Source: Vibrio aestivus (lineage in GTDB: Bacteria; Pseudomonadota; Gammaproteobacteria; Enterobacterales; Vibrionaceae). Taken from it: 64,000 nt of DNA. Of this stretch, positions 52,550 through 60,274 are shown one piece after another. How positions within the stretch are numbered: the stretch's first letter is position 1; each line of letters starts with the position of its first letter. Both the position numbers and the translations under genes were made by a program. The notes under the pieces are model-generated. The model was not told where the DNA came from. It made no database searches and was given only the letters and a program-made list of their open reading frames with translations. Where the stretch lies: positions 1-64,000 of the forward strand of contig JYJN01000077.1 in the NCBI GenBank assembly GCA_003263845.1. The letters run 5' to 3'.

Positions 52550-53821
52550 TTAGAAGCGTGTTTCTACCCACTCTTCAACGTGATATTCATCGTTACAAAT
52601 GGCGACATAGCGCCATTTGTCGAACGTCAAACATGGGTGAGACGTTGAGAAAGCAATCATATCACCGACTTGAATGTCTGAATTGGGGTCGACTTTCATA
52701 AACGTATGTTGATCCATGACATCGGTAGACACTAATCCTTCAACTGAAATTGCTTCACCATTTCGATAGGCACGTTCAGGGATCGGCAGGCCTGCATCGA
52801 AGGCGACATCACGTTTGCCCAAGCCAATGATCACCTTCTCGTCTTCAGGCCTTGAGATGACATAAGCCCATACTTCGAGTGAAGAGTTAAGGTCGCCACC
52901 TAGTTCGCAAGCATAGCCTTGGTTTGTTTGGGCGCGCTGCATGACTTTGCTCTGCGCTTCTAAGTAGATCCCTGTGTCATGAATGGCGTAGCAACCCGGT
53001 CGAATAATGGCAAGAGTATGGGTGAGGTTAGCAAAGCTCTCCGCTACGACATCATACCAAGCAGAACCCGCACCAGACACAATAGGTTGCCCTTCGATAA
53101 GGCCAACACTTTTTAGCTTTTGAACGAGTTCAAGTGATTGCGCCAAAAATTCGCGAATTTTCTCTTCCGCATGATCACCACCGATAACACCTTCATACAC
53201 TTCGATACCGGCTAGTTTAATACCTGCCATACCTTGTGTTGAGTCTGCCAGTTCCATTAACTCGTCTTCAGAACGCACACCACATCGACCACCCGGCACG
53301 CCAAATTCAATAAACACATTTAGCGGTTTACTCTCATTGGCAAAGTAGTCATCCAGTGCGTCAAGGTTAACTAGAGAGTCGACACAGCAATAAAACTCAA
53401 CATCATAGTCTCGAATAAGCTGGGCAACGATGGTCATGTTGGTTTTGCCTACGAGTTGATTCGCCATGATGATGTTCTTAGCGCCAGCCAATGCGGCAAC
53501 TTCTGCTTGAGCGGGTGTGGCAACCGTAATTCCCCAAGCGCCAGCTTCTAGCTGTTTGGCAAAAAACGCTGGCGTCATGGTGGTTTTACCATGAGGTGAT
53601 AACTTCACTTGATGGTGGTTAGCAAAACTCTGCATCCAGTCGATGTTACTTTTTAACACCGAGCGTTTGATGACGGCAGCAGGAAGCGATATTTCTTCAT
53701 CAATAAGGCTATAAGGTCTGTTTTGGGAAGCAGCAAAGCGGCCTTTGTGGCCAAAAGTGGGCAGTGTAGATTCAGAGTTATGATACTTTATAACATTTGA
53801 CTGGTTGTTTTCTGTACTCAT
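52550..53821 (-). CDS. DSD1-type PLP-dependent D-amino-acid/amino-sugar-acid dehydratase
   Basis: About 423 residues. Fold-type III PLP enzyme related to D-serine/D-threonine dehydratases: the PLP lysine is in L-S-P-H-G-K-T near 79, a glycine-rich phosphate loop is V-S-G-A-G-S near 255, and a C-terminal H-P-C near 392 supplies metal ligands. Enzymes of this group deaminate D-Ser, D-Thr or D-glucosaminate. With KDG kinase and KDPG aldolase in the locus, D-glucosaminate, which would yield KDG, is the best-fitting substrate; this is inference. It is divergent from the amidohydrolase operon. Confidence 0.85.
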   Translation of the reverse strand: MSTENNQSNVIKYHNSESTLPTFGHKGRFAASQNRPYSLIDEEISLPAAVIKRSVLKSNIDWMQSFANHHQVKLSPHGKTTMTPAFFAKQLEAGAWGITVATPAQAEVAALAGAKNIIMANQLVGKTNMTIVAQLIRDYDVEFYCCVDSLVNLDALDDYFANESKPLNVFIEFGVPGGRCGVRSEDELMELADSTQGMAGIKLAGIEVYEGVIGGDHAEEKIREFLAQSLELVQKLKSVGLIEGQPIVSGAGSAWYDVVAESFANLTHTLAIIRPGCYAIHDTGIYLEAQSKVMQRAQTNQGYACELGGDLNSSLEVWAYVISRPEDEKVIIGLGKRDVAFDAGLPIPERAYRNGEAISVEGLVSTDVMDQHTFMKVDPNSDIQVGDMIAFSTSHPCLTFDKWRYVAICNDEYHVEEWVETRF

Positions 53822-53996
53822 GATATTTACTCTAACATGTTGTAAGTTATTGATTTTAGTGTCCAACTACGAAATATGATAACTATCATGTTAGAAACTA
53901 TCAAACAATTTAAGAATTTTTGTGTGTTTTATCACTGTAAAAGTTGGGGTGATTATTAATATGTACTCATCCAATTAAGGGTAACGAGAGAAGTAA

Positions 53997-55430
53997 ATGT
54001 TGTTCGATACAGTGATAAAAAATATACAAGTGTTTGATGGAACAGGAAGTGCGCCATTTATTGCTGATGTTGCTATCAAAGACGATCGTATCGTGAAGGT
54101 AGGTCAGGTTGGCCTAAGCGAGTCTGAGGGTGTTATCGAAGGTTCAGGTTTGGCGCTTGCACCAGGTTTTATCGATGTACATACGCATGACGATACGAAT
54201 GTTATCCGTTTTCCTGATTGCCGACCAAAAATCACTCAAGGTGTGACATCTGTGATTGTCGGCAATTGCGGCATTAGCGCCATGCCAACAATTCTAGCTC
54301 AGGATCCGCCTGATCCAATGAATCTACTCGGTGCAAAAGAAGATTTTAAATACCCAACGTTTGCCTCTTATGCTCAAGCTGTCGAAGAGGCGCAGCCTGC
54401 GGTGAATGTTGCGGCATTGGTTGGTCATACGACACTGCGTAATCAAGCGATGGACTCTCTGCAGCGAACGGCAGACCAAGATGAAATTGGGGTAATGCAG
54501 AAAGCGTTAGACCAAGCCATGTCGGAAGGAGCACTAGGGCTAAGCTCTGGCCTTGCGTATGCCAGTGCGAAGCAGGCGAATGCTAACGAAGTGATGCAGC
54601 TTGCAGAAGTATTGGCTAAACATAACGGTATCTACACCACGCATATGCGTACGGAGTTCGAAGAGATCATTTCTGCAATGGAAGAGGCGTTTGAAACAGG
54701 TAAACACGCAAAAGTTCCTGTCGTGATCTCTCATCTCAAGTGTGCAGGCGCAGGTAACTGGGGACGTACAGTAGAAGTGCTCGATTTGATGGACAAAGTA
54801 TCTGAGCATCAGGACGTCTCTTGTGATTGTTACCCATATTCAGCGAGCTCTTCGACGCTAGACTTGAAACAAGTGACGGACGAAATCGATATTTTCATCA
54901 CTTGGTCGAAGGCCAAGCCTGAGTATGCAGGCAAAATGCTTAAAGACATTGCTCAAGAGATGGATCTTCCTCTGATGGAAGCGGCACAAGCGCTGCAACC
55001 TGCCGGTGCGGTGTACCACTGCATGGATGAAGAAGACGTTAAACGAGTTTTGAAATACAAGCTCACAATGGTGGGTTCAGATGGACTGCCAAATGACCCG
55101 CATCCACACCCAAGGTTATGGGGGACATTCCCGAAAGTGTTGGGCCATTACTGTCGCGATCAAAAACTGTTTTCAATGGCAGAAGCTATTCACAAAATGA
55201 CGGGCATGTCTGCTGAGCGCTACAACATGACAGATCGAGGCGTTATTAAAGAAGGCGCATTTGCTGACTTAGTATTATTTAATCCTAATACGGTAAAAGA
55301 TACCGCGACATTCGAAAACCCTATTTCAGTCTCTGATGGAATTGAACATGTTTTTGTAAACGGTATATCAACATATAAAAATGGCGTGGTAAGCGAAAGG
55401 CGTTCAGGCCGTTTTATATATCGAAATTGA
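53997..55430 (+). CDS. D-aminoacylase-type N-acyl amidohydrolase (candidate N-acetylglucosaminate deacetylase)
   Basis: 477 residues. Metal-dependent amidohydrolase with His62 and His64 (H-T-H-D-D), Cys91 (G-N-C-G), His216 (T-H-M-R), His246 (S-H-L-K) and Asp362 (G-S-D-G), the full D-aminoacylase set. It removes an acyl group from N-acyl-D-amino acids or similar acids. The neighbours point to N-acetyl-glucosaminate (C1-oxidised GlcNAc) as substrate rather than an amino acid; the sequence alone cannot decide. First gene of a rightward cluster; AAGGGTAACGAGAGAAG precedes the ATG. Confidence 0.88.
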   Translation: MLFDTVIKNIQVFDGTGSAPFIADVAIKDDRIVKVGQVGLSESEGVIEGSGLALAPGFIDVHTHDDTNVIRFPDCRPKITQGVTSVIVGNCGISAMPTILAQDPPDPMNLLGAKEDFKYPTFASYAQAVEEAQPAVNVAALVGHTTLRNQAMDSLQRTADQDEIGVMQKALDQAMSEGALGLSSGLAYASAKQANANEVMQLAEVLAKHNGIYTTHMRTEFEEIISAMEEAFETGKHAKVPVVISHLKCAGAGNWGRTVEVLDLMDKVSEHQDVSCDCYPYSASSSTLDLKQVTDEIDIFITWSKAKPEYAGKMLKDIAQEMDLPLMEAAQALQPAGAVYHCMDEEDVKRVLKYKLTMVGSDGLPNDPHPHPRLWGTFPKVLGHYCRDQKLFSMAEAIHKMTGMSAERYNMTDRGVIKEGAFADLVLFNPNTVKDTATFENPISVSDGIEHVFVNGISTYKNGVVSERRSGRFIYRN

Positions 55431-55555
55431 TATTAGTAAGTTTAATTGGCTGAATTATTATATTTATCTGAACTTAATAATTAACTGTCTTTGTATAAAG
55501 GCAAATATATTTAAATTTTATATTGGTAATTACCAAGTGTTAACTGGAGAAAAAA

Positions 55556-55948
55556 ATGACTATTAAACGTTACGGTGCAGAAGGCGGTACAGGTACTGGC
55601 GGTCAACATCTACCATTTTCAAGTGCGACTGAAGCGGGTGGCTTCCTATATGTGTCGGGACAAACACCGATGACAGATGGTGAAGTCGTAGAGGGCGGCA
55701 TCGTTGACCAATCGCGCCTCGCTATTCAAAACTGTATCGACATTATGACGACAGCTGGCTACACGCTTGAAGATGTAGTACACGTAAAAGTAGTGCTAAC
55801 AGATGCACGCTACTTCCAATCGTTTAATAAAGTGTTTAAAGAAGTATTCGGTGAACATCCACCAGCGCGTATTTGCATGGTATGTGATCTCGTTGTCGAC
55901 GTTAAAGTAGAAGTTGACGTAACTTGTTACCGTAAAGATCGTGCATAA
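55556..55948 (+). CDS. RidA-family enamine/imine deaminase
   Basis: 130 residues of the RidA/YjgF fold. The conserved arginine and carboxylate pocket is seen as P-P-A-R-I-C near 101-106 and the closing strand V-K-V-E-V-D-V-T. RidA proteins hydrolyse reactive 2-aminoacrylate-like intermediates released by PLP dehydratases. Its place in a locus with a DSD1-type dehydratase fits that job. GGAGA is seven bases before the ATG. Confidence 0.9.
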   Translation: MTIKRYGAEGGTGTGGQHLPFSSATEAGGFLYVSGQTPMTDGEVVEGGIVDQSRLAIQNCIDIMTTAGYTLEDVVHVKVVLTDARYFQSFNKVFKEVFGEHPPARICMVCDLVVDVKVEVDVTCYRKDRA

Positions 55949-56114
55949 GCTTCACATAAACTAATAATTCACGTACTGGGAATTAATTCTCCCTGTTATT
56001 ATTTCTCAGTACGTTCATTCCCTACAATAAATAATATTAAAATAATAATTGAGCTTTAATTGCTATCGCTCAAATTAAAATAATATACACAAAAGTGATT
56101 CTGAGAGGTGTTGA

Positions 56115-57632
56115 ATGAATAGCACGTTGTTTCTCACAGGCTTTGGCTTGTATGTCTGTTTCTTAATTTGGCTAGGTTGGTTTGTTTCCCGAAACCAAAA
56201 GTCTGGTGAAGATTTCTTATTAGGTGGCCGTGGCCTACCACTCTTTTTAGTATTGGGTACAACGGTTGCAACCATGGTTGGTACCGGCTCTAGTATGGGC
56301 GCAGTTGGCTTTGGTTATGCCAATGGTTGGGCTGGCGCACTGTATGGTATTGGTGGCGCGATTGGTATTTTGCTTCTTGCTCTTTGGTTTGCTCCTGTAC
56401 GTAAACTCAATTTCATGACCATGAGTGAAGAGCTGGCTTACTATGTTGGCGCAAACAAAATCGTAAAAAACGTGGTTGGCCTGCTTATTTTCATTGCTTC
56501 GATCGGCTGGTTGGGCGCACATATTCTAGGTGGCGGCATGTACCTAGCGTGGATTGCAGACATTGACCTCAATACAGCGAAGATCATCATTGCGGCAGCC
56601 TTTACCATTTACGTTGTGATTGGCGGTTACACGGCTGTTGTTTGGACGGACACCATTCAAGCGATCATTCTTTTTGTTGGCTTCATACTTATGGCGGTTC
56701 TGTCTGTGCAGCACATCGGTGGTATGGAGAATCTTTACGCAGCAATGGACCCGGCAGCAACTAGCTTCCTAGCCATCGACAAGCTAGGCATTGTGCCAGC
56801 GGTATCTCTTGCTGTGGTTATCGGTGTGGGCGTGCTTGCCACTCCATCGTTCCGTCAGCGTATCTATTCAGGTAAAGATGTTTCAACGATTCGACGTTCT
56901 TTCGTAGCTTCTGGCGTGTTGTACCTATTCTTCTCAATCATCCCAGCAATCATTGGTATGGCTGCTCATGCGATTGACCCTACACTGGATAACCCGAACT
57001 TCTCTTTCCCTTATGTCGCAGCGACGATTTTGCCTGTCGGTATTGGCATGATTGTTTTGATTGCAGGTCTTTCGGCGACCATGTCGAGCGCGAGCTCTGA
57101 CGCGATTGCGGGTGTGTCGATTCTTCTTCGCGATGTTTACGTGATGTTTACTGGCCGCGTGCCAAATAAAGAGTCAATGCTGAACTACTCCCGTCTTGCA
57201 CTGGTCGTTGTAATTGGATTTGCACTTCTGTTTGCACTTACATCCAACGATATCATCAGCTACATCACTAAGATGATCTCTACGGTAATGTCAGGCATGT
57301 TCGTATGTGGAATGCTAGGTCGCTTCTGGAAACGCTACAACTGGCAGGGCGCTCTTGCAACGCTAGCGGGCGCATCCATTGCCTCTTTCACAGTGATGAT
57401 GAGTGCAGACCTAACCGCATTCTGGGGTAACCCTGTGATTCCTTCTTGTCTATTTGCCCTAACAGTTGGTGTGGTCGTGAGCCTTCTAACTCCTGCTAAC
57501 GATGTTACGCCTGAAATGGCTCAAGCTATCTTGGACGATGAGCGTGCATTGATGGAAATGGAGTTATCTGAGAAGGGTGTACTTGAAGAAGATACGTCTG
57601 CGGCGGGCCGTCAGGCAACTCAAAATAGCTAA
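56115..57632 (+). CDS. Sodium/solute symporter (SSS family)
   Basis: 505 residues with about thirteen hydrophobic segments and the SSS core: G-G-R-G-L near 40, V-G-T-G-S near 56 and I-A-G-L-S-A-T-M-S-S-A-S-S-D near 317-330, the sodium-binding TM8-like region. It should import the small acid or sugar acid degraded by the neighbouring enzymes. GAGAGGTGTTG precedes the start. A hairpin at 57645-57666 follows. Confidence 0.9.
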   Translation: MNSTLFLTGFGLYVCFLIWLGWFVSRNQKSGEDFLLGGRGLPLFLVLGTTVATMVGTGSSMGAVGFGYANGWAGALYGIGGAIGILLLALWFAPVRKLNFMTMSEELAYYVGANKIVKNVVGLLIFIASIGWLGAHILGGGMYLAWIADIDLNTAKIIIAAAFTIYVVIGGYTAVVWTDTIQAIILFVGFILMAVLSVQHIGGMENLYAAMDPAATSFLAIDKLGIVPAVSLAVVIGVGVLATPSFRQRIYSGKDVSTIRRSFVASGVLYLFFSIIPAIIGMAAHAIDPTLDNPNFSFPYVAATILPVGIGMIVLIAGLSATMSSASSDAIAGVSILLRDVYVMFTGRVPNKESMLNYSRLALVVVIGFALLFALTSNDIISYITKMISTVMSGMFVCGMLGRFWKRYNWQGALATLAGASIASFTVMMSADLTAFWGNPVIPSCLFALTVGVVVSLLTPANDVTPEMAQAILDDERALMEMELSEKGVLEEDTSAAGRQATQNS

Positions 57633-57644
57633 CGATGTTCTAGT

Positions 57645-57666
57645 GGGGCTCATGTTTTCGAGCCCC
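57645..57666 (+). terminator. Weak hairpin between symporter and kinase genes
   Basis: GGGGCTC and GAGCCCC followed by TTATTT. It may cause partial termination inside the cluster. Confidence 0.5.
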
Positions 57667-57707
57667 TTATTTAACACCTAACCTTTTGTAATTGATGTAG
57701 GAATCTC

Positions 57708-58649
57708 ATGACTTTAACTTCACGTCTAAATGTCGCATTCTTTGGTGAGTGTATGGTCGAAATCAGCGGTTCACCGCTTGAGAAACGCTTTGGTGGCGAT
57801 ACGCTAAATACCGCGCTTTATCTCTCTCGCCTCACACAATCTACGCCGATCAAAGTGTCTTATGCGACGGGATTGGGTGTCGACAAGTTGTCTGATCAAA
57901 TGCTCGACCAATGGACAGAAGAAGGCATTGCTATCGATTTGGTAGAGCGTAAAGAGCACAAGCTCCCAGGCCTGTACATGGTCGAAACAGATTCGACAGG
58001 CGAGCGTCACTTCATGTACTGGCGCGACAATTCCGCGGCTAAGCACTACTTTTCAGGTGATGATGTGACTAAGCTTGAGCGTGCTTTGGCAGAAAGCAGT
58101 GTCGATGTTCTTTACCTCAGTGGGATTAGTTTAGCGATTTTGTCAGACGAAGATAAAACTCGGCTGCTGAATGCGGTTAGGGACTTTTCGAATGACGACG
58201 GACAAATCATCTTTGACAACAATTTCCGACCACAACTTTGGAGCGCTGAAGAAGCTAAACATTGGTATTCCCAATTACTGCCTTTAGTGGATATTGCGCT
58301 GATTACTGAAGATGATGACCAATTAGTTTGGGGCCAGTCGGAGTCGGTACAAGCGCGATGTGAAAGCCTTGGCGTCAAAGAAGTGGTGATCAAACGTGGC
58401 TGTGAACCTTGCAAGGTAATCATCAATGGCAGTGAGATTCAAGAATGGTATGTAGCCGCAGAATCCGTAGCCAAAGTAGTGGACACGTGCGCAGCCGGTG
58501 ATTCGTTTGCAGCAGGCTATTTAGCAGCAAGACTAACAGGAAAAAGTGCTCAAGAATCCGCAACTCTAGGGCATCGCTTAGCGTCCATTGTAATTCAGTT
58601 CCCTGGCGCGATTATTCCTATTAATGCAATGCTGCCCTTGTGTGAATAA
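57708..58649 (+). CDS. kdgK: 2-keto-3-deoxygluconate kinase (PfkB family)
   Basis: 313 residues of the PfkB/ribokinase fold. The G-G-D-T-L-N-T-A substrate motif is near 29-36, and D-T-C-A-A-G-D-S-F near 259-267 contains the catalytic base Asp265 and the anion hole. The N-terminal G-E-C-M-V-E and R-D-N-S-A motifs agree with KDG kinases. It would phosphorylate KDG to KDPG, the substrate of the aldolase encoded next. AGGAA precedes the ATG. Confidence 0.87.
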   Translation: MTLTSRLNVAFFGECMVEISGSPLEKRFGGDTLNTALYLSRLTQSTPIKVSYATGLGVDKLSDQMLDQWTEEGIAIDLVERKEHKLPGLYMVETDSTGERHFMYWRDNSAAKHYFSGDDVTKLERALAESSVDVLYLSGISLAILSDEDKTRLLNAVRDFSNDDGQIIFDNNFRPQLWSAEEAKHWYSQLLPLVDIALITEDDDQLVWGQSESVQARCESLGVKEVVIKRGCEPCKVIINGSEIQEWYVAAESVAKVVDTCAAGDSFAAGYLAARLTGKSAQESATLGHRLASIVIQFPGAIIPINAMLPLCE

Positions 58650-58713
58650 AAGAGTTTAATGCCTTATTAAGCGGCGTTGAGCTACTAGATCTTATCCAAT
58701 TAGGTATTTAAAA

Positions 58714-59343
58714 ATGTCTCAAGAAATTTTGAACAAACTGAATCAGTACAAAGTGGTCCCAGTGATTCAAATCAACCGCGTGGAAGATGCGGTACCGCTG
58801 GCGAAAGTACTGGTCGAAAATGGCCTGCCTGTTGCAGAAGTGACCTTTAGAACGGACGCAGCGGCAGGTGCGATTAAAGCCATGCGTGAAGCATACCCAG
58901 AGCTTTGTATTGGTGCGGGTACAGTTTTGACGCCAGAGCAAGTAGACCAAGCGATTGAAGCGGGTTCTGAATTCATTGTTGCACCTGGCCTAAATCCAAA
59001 TACCGTTCGCCTTTGCCAAGAGCACAATATCCCAATTGTGCCAGGTGTGAACAACCCAAGTCAGGTTGAGCAAGCTTTAGAGCTAGGCTTAACGTTTTTG
59101 AAGTTCTTCCCTGCCGAAGCGTCTGGCGGCGTTAATATGGTTAAATCCTTATTGGCCCCTTATGTCGACGTATCCTTCATGCCAACAGGTGGTATCGGTA
59201 AAGGCAATATCAATGACTACCTAGGGTTAGAACGAATTGTGTGCTGTGGCGGTACATGGATGGTGTCGCCAAAAATGATCGAAAATCAACAGTGGGATGA
59301 AATCGGTCAGTTAGTACGAGAGGCGGTGGAGCTAGTTAACTAG
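58714..59343 (+). CDS. eda: KDPG aldolase (2-dehydro-3-deoxyphosphogluconate aldolase)
   Basis: 209 residues, a class I TIM-barrel aldolase. Glu42 (V-A-E-V-T-F-R-T), the phosphate-binding G-G-I-G stretch near 162 and Schiff-base Lys130 in F-L-K-F-F-P-A-E are all present. It splits KDPG to pyruvate and glyceraldehyde 3-phosphate. The usual Entner-Doudoroff copy is probably elsewhere; this one is 64 bases after kdgK. Confidence 0.93.
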   Translation: MSQEILNKLNQYKVVPVIQINRVEDAVPLAKVLVENGLPVAEVTFRTDAAAGAIKAMREAYPELCIGAGTVLTPEQVDQAIEAGSEFIVAPGLNPNTVRLCQEHNIPIVPGVNNPSQVEQALELGLTFLKFFPAEASGGVNMVKSLLAPYVDVSFMPTGGIGKGNINDYLGLERIVCCGGTWMVSPKMIENQQWDEIGQLVREAVELVN

Positions 59344-59481
59344 TTCTTCAACTCTTAGGATAATAATAACAACAGAACTCGGTTGTCTATTCACGTGTGC
59401 TCGTTCCCCCGTAGCAGAGCTACAGACGAGCGGCAAAGCGCCATACAGAAGACCTGCATGGCGTTCCATCCAACGTAGAAA

Positions 59482-60189
59482 ATGACAATAACAATGAATA
59501 AAATAATTCCAACCGCAGTACTTGTTTTATTACCGATGACTTCAATTGCAGGAGGATACGTCGATTTAAGAGCAGAGTATCGTGATACCACCGACCAGTA
59601 TCGAAGCCGATTTATTGTGGGCAATCACTTCGATAATGGCTATGGCTTGGAGACGTTAACCAACGTTCGACATGCCATGGGGGCTTACGATGAAACCCGA
59701 GTGATTAATACTGAATTTACTCACTATTACACGCATGCAATTAACGACAAACTCATGCTAAACCCGGGTGTGGTACTTAACTTTCAAAGTTCAAATACCT
59801 TTGTGATGCCATACCTAAAAGTGAATTATAACTTCGATAGTGGATGGTTTGTTCATGGGCGTTACCGTTATGACTTTTCAACCGAAAAGCTCATCAACGA
59901 CTACGGCGATGAAGAGACAGCCAAGCGACACCGTTATGACATTTGGACTGGTTACAACACAGATAAATACATGATTTCTTATGCATTTACTTATTTTGAC
60001 CAGATTACTCATCATACAAACGAGTTAGCTACAGGAGATTTGAATGCACGCGAACACACGGTGAAGGCCGTCTATAAATGGAAATCAAATGTTCGCCCGT
60101 ACATGGAAGTTGTGGATGCAGACACCATTCAATCGCACGATGACAAAACAGATTGGCGTTATCGAATTGGTGTGAACTTTTCCTTCTAA
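59482..60189 (+). CDS. KdgM-family outer-membrane porin
   Basis: About 235 residues. A signal peptide (ending S-I-A-G-G) is followed by alternating strands of a small beta barrel (Y-V-D-L-R-A-E-Y at the start, W-R-Y-R-I-G-V-N-F-S-F at the end, with the C-terminal Phe). This is the layout of KdgM oligogalacturonate-specific porins, which pass acidic oligosaccharides. In this locus it would admit oligosaccharides with an aldonic-acid end. A second ATG four codons in (59494) is equally possible as start. Confidence 0.87.
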   Translation: MTITMNKIIPTAVLVLLPMTSIAGGYVDLRAEYRDTTDQYRSRFIVGNHFDNGYGLETLTNVRHAMGAYDETRVINTEFTHYYTHAINDKLMLNPGVVLNFQSSNTFVMPYLKVNYNFDSGWFVHGRYRYDFSTEKLINDYGDEETAKRHRYDIWTGYNTDKYMISYAFTYFDQITHHTNELATGDLNAREHTVKAVYKWKSNVRPYMEVVDADTIQSHDDKTDWRYRIGVNFSF

Positions 60190-60274
60190 CTTTTCATCAC
60201 TTATAAACAGAGCCAATTCGTGAATTGGCTCTAAGAAAACTATCAATATTTGAAGTGTATACGGACGATTAACA

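Noticed and set aside
53997..55430. D-aminoacylase serving only D-amino-acid catabolism
   Set aside because: Possible from the protein alone, but the neighbouring KDG kinase, KDPG aldolase, hexosaminidase and porin genes make a sugar-acid route the simpler explanation.
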